Source: Falsirhodobacter sp. alg1 (lineage in GTDB: Bacteria; Pseudomonadota; Alphaproteobacteria; Rhodobacterales; Rhodobacteraceae). Taken from it: a stretch of DNA of 64,000 nt. Below, piece after piece: positions 10,404 to 18,727 of this stretch; position 1 is the first letter of the stretch, and each line of letters begins with the position of its first letter. The notes under the pieces are model-generated. The model was not told the DNA's origin, did not search any database, and saw only the letters and a list, made by a program, of their open reading frames with translations. A program made the position numbers and the translations under genes. Location of the stretch: NCBI RefSeq assembly GCF_000739715.2, contig NZ_BBJC02000002.1, positions 274,731 to 338,730 on the forward strand, written 5' to 3'.

Positions 10404-11387
10404 ATGCTGCGCCCTATCACTCTCGGCCTTCTGGGTATGACCGCCACCGCAGGCTTTGCCCATGCGGATGCCACGGGAACGATTACCGTCTATACCTCGC
10501 AGCCCTCGGACCAGATGGCTGCCGTGGTCGAAGCGTTCAACGCCGACCACCCCGAGGTGACTGTCGAGATTTTCCGCTCGGGCACAACCGAACTGATGTC
10601 CAAGATGCAGGCCGAATTCGCAGCGGGCCAATCGCCTGCCGATGTGGTGCTGATTGCAGACGCGGTTGCCATGACGCAGCTGAAGAATGACGATCGCCTG
10701 TATGCCTTTGAGGATGCCGAAACCGATGGCATTCCCGCAGCATTGATCGACCCTGATCATACGTTCTTCGGGACCAAGCTGCTGACCACGGGAATCATTT
10801 ACAATACCGACAAGGTCGCCACACCGCCCACCAGCTGGCACGATCTGGAAACACCCGAAATTGCGGCCGAGACAATCATGCCCTCCCCGCTCTATTCGGG
10901 GGCCGCGGCAATCCATGTGGCCACGATGGTCCAGCAAGAGGGCTTCGGCTGGCCGTATTACGAGACGCTGGCCGATGAGGGCGCTGTTGCCGGTCAGGGG
11001 AACGGAACCGTTCTGGAGGCGGTTGCACGTGGCGAGAAAGCCTATGGGATCATCGTCGATTACATGGCGCTGAACGCGAAAAAGGACGGCTCGCCGGTTG
11101 ATTTCGTCTTTCCCGAAGAAGGCGTTTCCACCATCACCCAGCCCATCGCTATCCTGCAGGCCAGCGATAATATCGAAGCGGCGGAGCTGTTCGTGAACTG
11201 GCAGCTGGGACAGGCCGCACAGGAGCAGTCGGTGGCGCAGGGCTATTTCCCTGTACGTGCCGATATGTCCGCCCCCGAAGGATACCCGGAGCCGTCTACG
11301 CTGACCATTCTTCCGGCAGATCCGGCCGTGATGCTGGAAGAGGATCAGGCATTGAAGATGGAGTTCGCAGATCTCTTCGGCGGCTGA
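10404..11387 (+). CDS. ABC transporter periplasmic substrate-binding protein, FbpA-like
   Basis: Captures the substrate in the periplasm for the adjacent importer. The frame is open from 9879, but a signal peptide starts at 10404 (MLRPITLGLLG, cleavage after FAHA), with an AGGA ribosome-binding site 8 bases upstream; ATG 10398 is the alternative and too close to that site. The mature part has the extracellular solute-binding fold of the FbpA group (ITVYTSQPSDQM at the start, GTKLLTTGIIYNTDKV in mid-protein). The adjacent tyrosine pair that binds iron in classical FbpA is not clear (YGIIVDYMAL is seen), so the substrate remains an inference. Confidence 0.85.
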   Translation: MLRPITLGLLGMTATAGFAHADATGTITVYTSQPSDQMAAVVEAFNADHPEVTVEIFRSGTTELMSKMQAEFAAGQSPADVVLIADAVAMTQLKNDDRLYAFEDAETDGIPAALIDPDHTFFGTKLLTTGIIYNTDKVATPPTSWHDLETPEIAAETIMPSPLYSGAAAIHVATMVQQEGFGWPYYETLADEGAVAGQGNGTVLEAVARGEKAYGIIVDYMALNAKKDGSPVDFVFPEEGVSTITQPIAILQASDNIEAAELFVNWQLGQAAQEQSVAQGYFPVRADMSAPEGYPEPSTLTILPADPAVMLEEDQALKMEFADLFGG

Positions 11388-11430
11388 CATTCGGCGCGTT
11401 CCGCGGTCGGGCGGAAAGATCGGTCAGCAC

Positions 11431-13050
11431 ATGCTGGCCGGTCTTTTGCTGGTTTATGTCGGTGTGCAGGCGCTCTGGCCGCTTGCGCGGTTGTTTGCAA
11501 CGGGCTTTTCCGCGGATGATGATGGCCAGATTCTGGGGGTCATGCGCGATGTCCTGTCCAGCAGATCCACCCTGCGGGCATTGGAAAATACCATAGCGGC
11601 CTCGTCAGCCTCGGTCCTGATTTCGGTCCTGATGGGCGTGGTCCTCGCCGTTCTGATAGGATGTCTGGATCTGCGCAATCGCGCGGCGATGACGTTCATG
11701 GTTCTGTCCCCCCTGCTCATCCCCTCGCAGATCATGGCGCTGGCATGGATCCAGATGGCCGGCTATCTGCCGTTGGGCGGGGGAAATCCGATCTATTCGG
11801 GCAGCGGCATCGCCCTGCTGATGGGGATAGAGCATATGCCGCTGGTGTATATCGCTGCCCGTGCGGCGATCATGGCAATTCCTGCCGATCTGATCGAGGC
11901 CGCCCGCCTAAGCGGGGCAACACGCCCGAGGATCCTGCGACGGATCGTTTTCCCGCTGATCCTGCCCGCCATAGCGGCAGGCGGTGCCTTGTCCTTTGCG
12001 GCCGCCATCGGCAACTTCGGCGTTCCGGCATTGCTGGGAATTCCGGGCCGGTTTCCGATGCTGACGACCCTTATCTATCAACGGCTGAACGGGTTCGGAC
12101 CATCGGTCATCGGGCAGGTCGCCGTGTTGGCCCTGTTGCTGGTGGCCCTTTCCGCAGTGGCCTTCGGCCTCCGGCAGCTGGCGATGCGCCGCGCGGTGCC
12201 GGTTCCGTCGGGCCAACCCTTTCCCCGCATGGCCATTGGTCAGGCCCGCCCGTGGATCGAGATTGCGATCTGGGCGGTTCTTTTCGTGACGATGATCCTG
12301 CCCTGTATGGCGCTATTGGCAACGGCCCTGTCCCCGGCGCTCGGGGTGGCATTGCGGCCGTCGAACGCCACGCTGGCCCCCATTCTGGAGACATTGGCAA
12401 ATCCGGCAATCCAGCGGGCCATCATGAATTCGCTGGCCCTTGCCTCGGTAACTGCAATCCTGTCGGCCATCGTGGCAATTCTGTTTGCCTGGCTGACGGT
12501 AGTCGCCCGGAATCCCGTGGCGCGGCGGCTTGATCCCTTTGCCGACATCGCATTCATCGTGCCGGGTACGGTGCTGGCGCTGGCGATGATCCTTGTGTTC
12601 CTGCCGCCGCTACCGCTCCTGAACCAGTCCCTTTATGGTACGGCGGGCATTCTGCTGGTCGCCTATCTGGCCCGCTTTCTGCCGCTCGTGCTGCGCCCTG
12701 TAACGGCCGCCGCGACTGCCGATGATCCGTCACTGGATGAAGCGGCGCAGGTTTTCGGTGCCGGACTATGGGCGCGCATAGGCCGCATATTCACCCCACG
12801 CATGATGCCGGCTGCCATTGCAGGGGCCGTGCTGGTGGTGATGACGGCAATCAACGAACTGACGCTGTCGTCGCTGCTGTGGTCCAGCGGCAATGAGACC
12901 CTGGGCGTCATGATTTTCTCGATGCAGTATGAGGGGAATTCGACGGGCGCGGCCGCTCTGTCCGTCATCGCTTTGGGCCTGATGTTGGTTCTGGCACTGC
13001 TGGCTGACAGGATATGCCGCCGGACGCCGCACATCCTGCCATGGCGATAG
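11431..13050 (+). CDS. ABC transporter permease, FbpB-like double-length
   Basis: Membrane channel of the importer, 539 residues with about 12 hydrophobic segments. It is a fused permease with two binding-protein-dependent transport domains, each showing the EAA loop that docks on the ATPase: EAARLSGATRPR near 155 and DEAAQVFGAGLWAR near 435. ATG 11431 is the first usual start codon after an in-frame stop at 11353. The residues encoded just upstream (RRVPRSGGK) look like a cytoplasmic basic N-terminus, so a rare start codon upstream is possible. It ends 3 bases before the opposite-strand protease gene. Confidence 0.88.
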   Translation: MLAGLLLVYVGVQALWPLARLFATGFSADDDGQILGVMRDVLSSRSTLRALENTIAASSASVLISVLMGVVLAVLIGCLDLRNRAAMTFMVLSPLLIPSQIMALAWIQMAGYLPLGGGNPIYSGSGIALLMGIEHMPLVYIAARAAIMAIPADLIEAARLSGATRPRILRRIVFPLILPAIAAGGALSFAAAIGNFGVPALLGIPGRFPMLTTLIYQRLNGFGPSVIGQVAVLALLLVALSAVAFGLRQLAMRRAVPVPSGQPFPRMAIGQARPWIEIAIWAVLFVTMILPCMALLATALSPALGVALRPSNATLAPILETLANPAIQRAIMNSLALASVTAILSAIVAILFAWLTVVARNPVARRLDPFADIAFIVPGTVLALAMILVFLPPLPLLNQSLYGTAGILLVAYLARFLPLVLRPVTAAATADDPSLDEAAQVFGAGLWARIGRIFTPRMMPAAIAGAVLVVMTAINELTLSSLLWSSGNETLGVMIFSMQYEGNSTGAAALSVIALGLMLVLALLADRICRRTPHILPWR

Positions 13051-13053
13051 CGC

Positions 13054-13770
13054 TCAATATCCCAATTGTGCCGCCCGTGCGCGAACCGCGGCGATACGGT
13101 CGGCATTGGCCGGATGGCTGCCAAGGAACTGATCACCCGGATCGGGCAGGCGCGAGAAAAAGCCGATCCCCTTGACGGGATCATATCCGGCCTTGATCGC
13201 GATTTCCGTCCCGAGGCTGTCAGCCTGCAACTCGTAGTTTTTCGAATAGACCCGACCCCCGATCCCTGCCCCGAACTGGCTGAGCGTACTTTCATCCAGT
13301 CCGCCAAGCTGCGCGGCAAGGCTGCCGGCAATCGCCCCCAACGTCGCGGTTTGCGCCTGCTGGTCAAGGTGGCCAAGGATGTGGTGCGCTGCCTCGTGCC
13401 CCATGACAAAGGCCAGCTCATCCGTGTTGCGTGCATCATTGATCAGCGCCGAGGTAAAGGTGATCTGCGGGCGACCCTGCGAATCCCTTGACTGGTAGGC
13501 ATTTGCCACATCGCCCTGTGTCGTATCGATTGAGATCAAAAAGTCACAGTTGGCACCGCGTGTACGTTCCCGGCAAATCTGCTCCGCCACGGGTTCCACC
13601 CGCGCCTCGGCAGTGTAGAAGGCGCTGCGCGCAGCAGCCGGGCTCAGCTTCGGGCCCGGCTCTGCCACGACAGGTGCCGTTGTTGTGGCAGAGGGATATT
13701 GCGATGACTGGGGGAGCGGTTCGCATGCGGCCAACGCAAACAGGCCTGCCGCCATCATCACCTTCTGCAT
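13054..13770 (-). CDS. M48-family zinc metalloprotease, lipoprotein
   Basis: Predicted lipid-anchored protease for envelope quality control, related to the Peptidase_M48 domain of BepA/LoiP. The start at 13770 is preferred because a GGGGGAG ribosome-binding site lies at good spacing; an upstream ATG at 13788 lacks one. A short signal peptide ends in the lipobox LAAC (C16). The zinc site HEAAH is at 125-129, and the third ligand is probably a Glu in the ELQADSLG stretch further on. At 238 residues it has the protease domain only, with no TPR region. It is convergent with the ABC permease. Confidence 0.87.
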   Translation of the reverse strand: MQKVMMAAGLFALAACEPLPQSSQYPSATTTAPVVAEPGPKLSPAAARSAFYTAEARVEPVAEQICRERTRGANCDFLISIDTTQGDVANAYQSRDSQGRPQITFTSALINDARNTDELAFVMGHEAAHHILGHLDQQAQTATLGAIAGSLAAQLGGLDESTLSQFGAGIGGRVYSKNYELQADSLGTEIAIKAGYDPVKGIGFFSRLPDPGDQFLGSHPANADRIAAVRARAAQLGY

Positions 13771-13857
13771 TCGCCCGCTCCCCCGCATCCTGCAAACAAT
13801 TTGTATCGTCTAGATATTTCTGTGGCGTCGCTTGTCCAGCCGCAATAGCGTCGGATC

Positions 13858-14094
13858 ATGTTTACAATCGAACACGAATTTGACGCGACAGTGATCACCC
13901 TGATCGACGAGGGGACCGCCCATCTTGAAGAGGATGTGGTGATCCAGGCGTTCGAGGATCAGGTGACGCTGGAACAGGGAAATCCCGAAACCGGAGAGGT
14001 CGCGCGCATCGTGCTTTCGATCGCCCAGATCCACGATCTGACTGCCGCGCTGAACCTGCCCGAAGGAAGTTATCGACGGACTGCGAAGTCCTGA
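13858..14094 (+). CDS. Conserved hypothetical protein, 78 residues
   Basis: I do not recognise a named family. The product is acidic, soluble, without signal peptide or membrane segment, and is predicted to be beta strands followed by a helix (IARIVLSIAQ-type region, then HDLTAALNLPEGSYRR). It is divergent from the M48 gene across 87 bases and is followed by a secreted hypothetical protein 34 bases later on the same strand. Codon use looks like that of its neighbours, and the antisense frames are poor, so I take it as a real gene. Confidence 0.65.
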   Translation: MFTIEHEFDATVITLIDEGTAHLEEDVVIQAFEDQVTLEQGNPETGEVARIVLSIAQIHDLTAALNLPEGSYRRTAKS

Positions 14095-14128
14095 TTGAAG
14101 GGCGTTTGGGCCGGCTGTATGAGGTCTT

Positions 14129-14746
14129 ATGAAATGGATTCTCGTCGCCCTTGCCCTGCTGGTTCCATCGGTCGTCATGGCCGATACGCAAAGCTGCACG
14201 ACCTCGGTCGGGGGGCAGCGCATGGCCCTGTTCTATGAGGCGGATGATGATCAGGTTTCGGCCAACCGCAGCCGCCGGGAGGCGCTGCTGGGCGGCTGGG
14301 GCGACGTCGATTGCCCGGGTTATGTCACGCTGCGCTATCTGACGCCGGATCTGGATGATGAACAGCGCCAGCCCTTCTGCCTGCAGTGGGAAAAGGATAC
14401 GGACACCTATTCCGGCTATTCCGAGGGTCCGCGCGATGCCTATCTGCGATGTCGCGCCCCGAAAAAGACGTTCTGTGAACGTGTGAACACCTCGACCCAG
14501 ACGGCCCTTGCCGTGGCCGGTCTGGCGGAGGCACCGCCCGAGACCGAGGCCGCTGTCAGTGGTGTTCATGCCGTGACCAAACCCGGTGGGGCGGTCGTTC
14601 TGTCGGGGGCAAGCACGGCCGTGCAACAAACCATCGCCTCGGCCAGCACCAGCGCAGGCGCGGCACTGGCCACGCCGATCGGGCTTGCTGCAGCAGCGGT
14701 GTCGGTTGTGGCCGTCGGTGGGGCGGTCTATCTGTGCAGCGAGTGA
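14129..14746 (+). CDS. Hypothetical exported protein with C-terminal hydrophobic segment
   Basis: Not assigned to a family. The 205 residues start with a signal peptide (MKWILVALALLVPSVVMA, cleavage about 18). The middle part has several cysteines (SCTTSVGG, DVDCPGY, PFCLQW, YLRCRAP, TFCERV) that could form disulfides in the periplasm. The last 60 residues are Ala/Ser/Thr-rich and end in a hydrophobic stretch (about 180-202) that may anchor it to a membrane and closes with YLCSE. It follows the 78-residue gene and precedes the nitroreductase on the same strand. Confidence 0.65.
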   Translation: MKWILVALALLVPSVVMADTQSCTTSVGGQRMALFYEADDDQVSANRSRREALLGGWGDVDCPGYVTLRYLTPDLDDEQRQPFCLQWEKDTDTYSGYSEGPRDAYLRCRAPKKTFCERVNTSTQTALAVAGLAEAPPETEAAVSGVHAVTKPGGAVVLSGASTAVQQTIASASTSAGAALATPIGLAAAAVSVVAVGGAVYLCSE

Positions 14747-14797
14747 CCTGACCGCGCAGGTGCGACACCGCCTCCTGCGCACACCAAGGAGAGATGG

Positions 14798-15364
14798 ATG
14801 CCCAGCCCGAACCCCGCCGCAACCGAATTCCTGAACAACCGTCGTTCACGACCTGCAAAGACATTGGGCGCCCCCTTTCCCGACCGCAACGTGCTGGAAA
14901 AGGTGCTGGAAACCGCCGCCCGTACGCCCGACCATGGAATGCTGGTGCCGTGGCGCTTTGTTGTGCTTGATCCTGCCAGCATGCCGCGGTTGGCCGGTCT
15001 GGCTGAAAGCCATGCACATGATGCTGGTGCCGATCCGAAAAAGGCGCGCAAACAGTTCGATTTGGGCAATCTGGTCGTGATGGTCGTCGCCAGCCCGAAA
15101 CCATCCGAAAAGGTGCCGGAGCTTGAGCAGATCCTATCGGCCGGAAGCTTGTGCCTGTCACTGGTCAATGCCGCAGAGGCCGCAGGCTGGGGGGCAAACT
15201 GGCTGAGCGGTTGGCCGTCGCACAATCGCGGGTTCATGACTGACCTCGGCCTGAAGGATCACGAATTCATTGCAGGGTTGATCCATCTCGGCACCGAACG
15301 CATGGCCCCTGCCGAACGCCCGCGTCCCGACATGGCCGAAATCACCGACTGGGTTTCTGAATGA
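14798..15364 (+). CDS. Nitroreductase family protein
   Basis: FMN-dependent NAD(P)H oxidoreductase of 188 residues in the small YdjA-like branch of the family. Visible features are the RRSRPAKTLG-type FMN-phosphate region near the N-terminus (NNRRSRPAK), AARTPDHGMLVPWRF near 45-60, and the GWGANWLSGW segment near 130. The start has an AAGGAGAG ribosome-binding site. The stop overlaps the next gene's ATG by 4 bases. The natural substrate cannot be read from sequence. Confidence 0.88.
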   Translation: MPSPNPAATEFLNNRRSRPAKTLGAPFPDRNVLEKVLETAARTPDHGMLVPWRFVVLDPASMPRLAGLAESHAHDAGADPKKARKQFDLGNLVVMVVASPKPSEKVPELEQILSAGSLCLSLVNAAEAAGWGANWLSGWPSHNRGFMTDLGLKDHEFIAGLIHLGTERMAPAERPRPDMAEITDWVSE

Positions 15365-16047
15365 TCTTCGGCGCTTTCTATCGTGCCCTGTCCCAGGTCT
15401 TTGACCGGAGGTTCCGCTCGGTTCTACTGCGCGGAATAGGCCTGACGGTGCTGCTGCTGGTGGCACTGACGGGTATTTTCCTGTGGGGGCTGGAAACGAT
15501 CGTACCCGATACAGTGACCCTGCCATGGATCGGGCCTGTCGGGGGGCTGGACTGGCTGGCGGGCGCCGGTGGCATTGCCGTGATGCTGGTGGCCTCGGTC
15601 TTTCTCATGGTGCCCGTGGCCTCGGCCTTTACCGGCTTGTTCCTTGAAGAAATTGCCGAAGCGGTGGAGCATCGCCATTACCCCAGTTTGCCGGATGCCG
15701 CACCACTGCCGTGGCGCGAACAGCTTGCGGAATCAGCCAGTGCCTTTGCCTTGCTGATCGGGGCAAACATTCTGGCGCTGGCGGTATATGCCTTTGCCGG
15801 CCCGTTGGCCCCCGTCCTATTCGTGGCGCTGAACGGATACCTGCTGGGCAGAGAGTTCTTCACACTGGTGGCGATGCGTCGTGTCGGACGTGCGGCAGCA
15901 AAACGACTACACCGCAAGCATGTGGCGGTGATCTGGGTTGCCGGCGCCCTGATGGCCGCACCGCTTTCGGTGCCGCTGGTCAACCTTGTGATACCGGTTC
16001 TGGGCGTGGCTACCTTTACCCATATCTATCACCGGCTCGTCCGCTAA
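15361..16047 (+). CDS. EI24 / CysZ-like integral membrane protein
   Basis: Membrane protein of 228 residues with about four to six hydrophobic segments (about 23-45, 60-85, 125-160 and 185-220) and the EI24 domain pattern, including a GLFLEEIAEAVE stretch and NGYLLGREFF. CysZ of enterobacteria, a sulfate channel, is the best-studied relative; a sulfate role is inference only. It is translationally coupled to the nitroreductase gene. Its stop interlocks by 4 bases with that of the opposite-strand acetyltransferase. Confidence 0.8.
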   Translation: MIFGAFYRALSQVFDRRFRSVLLRGIGLTVLLLVALTGIFLWGLETIVPDTVTLPWIGPVGGLDWLAGAGGIAVMLVASVFLMVPVASAFTGLFLEEIAEAVEHRHYPSLPDAAPLPWREQLAESASAFALLIGANILALAVYAFAGPLAPVLFVALNGYLLGREFFTLVAMRRVGRAAAKRLHRKHVAVIWVAGALMAAPLSVPLVNLVIPVLGVATFTHIYHRLVR

Positions 16048-16745
16048 ACGGTCGGGTCCGAAGCCACACGCACGGGCGCCGTCAGATCGCCAAGACGTTG
16101 TATCTGGCGGCCATCCTGATCGAAATTGGCCGGGGCAAACCATGTCAGGAAGGCTTGCTTCAATGCCGGCCACTCCTTGTCGATGGTGGCGAACCACGCA
16201 GTATCACGGTTCCGGCCCTTGTAGACACGGGCTTGCCGGAACACACCTTCATAGCTGAATCCCAGCCGTTGTGCCGCGCGCCGCGAGGGCACATTCAGCG
16301 AATCGCATTTCCATTCGTAGCGTCGATACCCGACAGTGAATGCCCATTCCATCATCAGGAACATCGCCTCGGTCGTGACCGGGGTCCGCTGGATGGATGG
16401 GGCGAAGATGATGTTGCCCACCTCGATCGATCCGACATCGGGCTCGATCCGCAGAAAGGATACCAGCCCGGCGGGACGATCCGTGCTGTGGTCAATGACG
16501 GTGTAATAGAACGGATCGGTGCTGTTACAAGCCTTGTCGATCCAGCCCCGAAACGCTTCTTCCTCCATCGGCCCCGTGGGCAGGTAGGTCCAGAGGTCCG
16601 GCCCGCCTTCGGCAAAGGCTGCAAACAAAGGGCCGGCATGATGGGGTTCCAGCTTTACCAGGGTCGCAAAGCGCCCCGGCATCTCTTCTCCCCATGGAAT
16701 GGTGGGCGCGGTCCAGTCAGGTACATCAAACCCTACTTGCTGCAT
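16044..16745 (-). CDS. GNAT family N-acetyltransferase (RimJ/RimL type)
   Basis: Acetyl-CoA-dependent transferase of 233 residues. The GNAT core is visible from about 30 to 195, with GNIIFAPSIQRTPVTTEA carrying the acetyl-CoA loop region, and the typical C-terminal NVPSRRAAQRLGFSYEG helix-turn motif of the RimJ/RimL branch. The target amine is unknown. It lies 17 bases downstream of aspS on the same strand, so both may share a transcript. Confidence 0.87.
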   Translation of the reverse strand: MQQVGFDVPDWTAPTIPWGEEMPGRFATLVKLEPHHAGPLFAAFAEGGPDLWTYLPTGPMEEEAFRGWIDKACNSTDPFYYTVIDHSTDRPAGLVSFLRIEPDVGSIEVGNIIFAPSIQRTPVTTEAMFLMMEWAFTVGYRRYEWKCDSLNVPSRRAAQRLGFSYEGVFRQARVYKGRNRDTAWFATIDKEWPALKQAFLTWFAPANFDQDGRQIQRLGDLTAPVRVASDPTV

Positions 16746-16762
16746 GATCCGCGCCCTTTGCC

Positions 16763-18541
16763 TTATGCGTCTTTGGGTATCACACGCAGGCGCAAATCAC
16801 GCAGCTGCTCGTTTGTCGCTTCGGATGGTGCATTCATCAGCATATCCTCGGCGCGCTGGTTCATCGGGAACATGATGACCTCACGGATGTTCGGCTCGTC
16901 GGCCAGCAGCATCACGATCCGGTCGATCCCTGCCGCACACCCCCCGTGGGGCGGCGCGCCATAACGGAAGGCCTTGACCATGCCGCCAAAACGCTTCTCC
17001 ACCTCGGAGTTGGGATAGCCTGCAATCTCGAACGCCTTGAACATGATCTCCGGCTTGTGGTTACGGATACCACCCGAGATCAGTTCGTAGCCGTTGCACG
17101 CCAGATCGTACTGATATGCATAGACTTTCAAGGGATCGCCCATCAGCGCATCCATTCCGCCCTGCGGCATGGAGAACGGGTTGTGGCTGAAGTCCAGCTT
17201 GCCCTCGTCATCCTTTTCGAACATCGGGAAATCGACGATCCACGCAAAGCGGAATGTATCTTTTTCCGTCAGACCCAGCTCTTCGCCGATCACGTTACGG
17301 GCGCGGCCAGCGACACCTTGGAATGCCTCGGGTTTGCCGCCAAGGAAAAAGGCGGCGTCGCCCTCACCCAGACCCAGCTGCTGACGGATAGCCTCAGTCC
17401 GCTTGGGGCCGATGTTTTTCGCCAGCGGGCCCGCAGGCTCCATCGAGCCATCCTCAGCCTTGCGCCAGAAGATATAGCCCATTCCCGGAAGCCCCTGTTC
17501 CTGGGCAAATTTGTTCATCCGGTCACAGAATTTGCGGCTGCCGCCCGTGGGGGCCGGAATCGCACGGATTTCCGTACCTTCCTGCTGCAACAGGTTGGCA
17601 AAGATGGCAAAGCCCGATCCGGCAAAATGCTCAGATACGGCCTGCATCTTGATCGGGTTCCTCAGGTCCGGCTTATCCGAGCCGTACCATGCGAGGGCGT
17701 CCTCATAGGCAATCAGAGGCCAATCCTTGGCCACCGTCTTGTCTGGGGCAAACTCTTCGAACAGCCCCTGGATCACAGGCTGGACGGTTGCGAACACGTC
17801 CTCCTGTTCCACGAACGACATCTCGATATCCAGCTGGTAGAAATCGGTGGGCGAACGGTCGGCGCGCGGATCTTCATCCCGGAAACAGGGGGCGATCTGG
17901 AAATACTTGTCGAATCCCGACACCATGATCAGCTGCTTGAACTGCTGCGGGGCCTGCGGCAGGGCATAGAATTTGCCCGGATGCAGACGGCTCGGCACCA
18001 GAAAGTCACGCGCACCCTCGGGAGAGGAGGCCGTAATGATCGGAGTCTGGAATTCGTTGAAACCCTGGTCCCACATCCGGTTGCGGATAGAGCGGACGAC
18101 ATTGGACCGCATCATCATGTTGCGGTGCAGCTTCTCGCGGCGCAGGTCCAGGAAACGATAGGTCAGGCGCGTTTCCTCGGGGTAATCCACCTCACCGAAA
18201 ACGGGCATCGGCAGTTCGGCCGCTTCCCCCAGTACCGTCAGCTCACGCGCATATACTTCGATTGCACCGGTCGGCAGCTTGGGGTTCACAAGGCTTGCGT
18301 CACGCGCCAGAACATTGCCGTCGATACGGATCACCCATTCCGCACGCACCTTTTCCAGCGCGGCAAAGGCGGCGCTGTCGCTGTCACAGATCACCTGCGT
18401 GATGCCGTAATGGTCGCGAAGGTCGATGAACAGGACGCCGCCATGGTCGCGAACGCGGTGGACCCATCCAGACAGGCGTACGTCCTGCCCCACGTTCGAG
18501 GTGTTCAGGTCCGCACAGGTGTGGCTACGATAGGCGTGCAT
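16763..18541 (-). CDS. aspS: Aspartate--tRNA ligase
   Basis: Charges tRNA with aspartate. The 592 residues contain the anticodon-binding OB domain (N-terminal 110 residues), class II catalytic motifs ([24 protein letters not shown] split across motif 2 and surrounding sequence), the bacterial GAD insert, and [18 protein letters not shown] for motif 3. The ATG at 18541 fits the family start MHAYRSHTC; a GTG directly before it is the alternative. An AAGGGGAG ribosome-binding site precedes it. Whether it also makes Asp-tRNA(Asn) cannot be read here. Confidence 0.96.
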   Translation of the reverse strand: MHAYRSHTCADLNTSNVGQDVRLSGWVHRVRDHGGVLFIDLRDHYGITQVICDSDSAAFAALEKVRAEWVIRIDGNVLARDASLVNPKLPTGAIEVYARELTVLGEAAELPMPVFGEVDYPEETRLTYRFLDLRREKLHRNMMMRSNVVRSIRNRMWDQGFNEFQTPIITASSPEGARDFLVPSRLHPGKFYALPQAPQQFKQLIMVSGFDKYFQIAPCFRDEDPRADRSPTDFYQLDIEMSFVEQEDVFATVQPVIQGLFEEFAPDKTVAKDWPLIAYEDALAWYGSDKPDLRNPIKMQAVSEHFAGSGFAIFANLLQQEGTEIRAIPAPTGGSRKFCDRMNKFAQEQGLPGMGYIFWRKAEDGSMEPAGPLAKNIGPKRTEAIRQQLGLGEGDAAFFLGGKPEAFQGVAGRARNVIGEELGLTEKDTFRFAWIVDFPMFEKDDEGKLDFSHNPFSMPQGGMDALMGDPLKVYAYQYDLACNGYELISGGIRNHKPEIMFKAFEIAGYPNSEVEKRFGGMVKAFRYGAPPHGGCAAGIDRIVMLLADEPNIREVIMFPMNQRAEDMLMNAPSEATNEQLRDLRLRVIPKDA

Positions 18542-18579
18542 CACGCTCCCCTTTTCCGAGGCTTCATTTGATTGCCATG

Positions 18580-18608
18580 GATCAATACCGCCTTGAGGCC
18601 GGTGTCAA
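18580..18608 (-). promoter_or_regulatory. Possible aspS promoter
   Basis: On the minus strand a perfect -35 TTGACA (18603-18608) is followed after 17 bases by TTGATC (18580-18585), a poor -10, about 40 bases before the aspS start. Only the -35 is strong. Confidence 0.3.
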
Positions 18609-18619
18609 GCCAAAGAGGG

Positions 18620-18647
18620 TTGCGCGAGGGGCCCTGCTCACTATACA
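18620..18647 (+). promoter_or_regulatory. Possible carB promoter
   Basis: TTGCGC (18620-18625), 16 bases, then TATACA (18642-18647), 81 bases upstream of the carB start. It is divergent from the aspS candidate in the same short region. Confidence 0.4.
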
Positions 18648-18727
18648 CCCGCGACAATTTGCGTAAACCAGCCCCCCGAATCCAGCCGTTGCCGTTTGGC
18701 CTCGGGGGCAGCCACATGGGGCCGGAC

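Noticed and set aside
16946-18571. 541-residue frame on the plus strand opposite aspS
   Set aside because: Antisense shadow of a firmly identified gene; no family resemblance and no ribosome-binding site.
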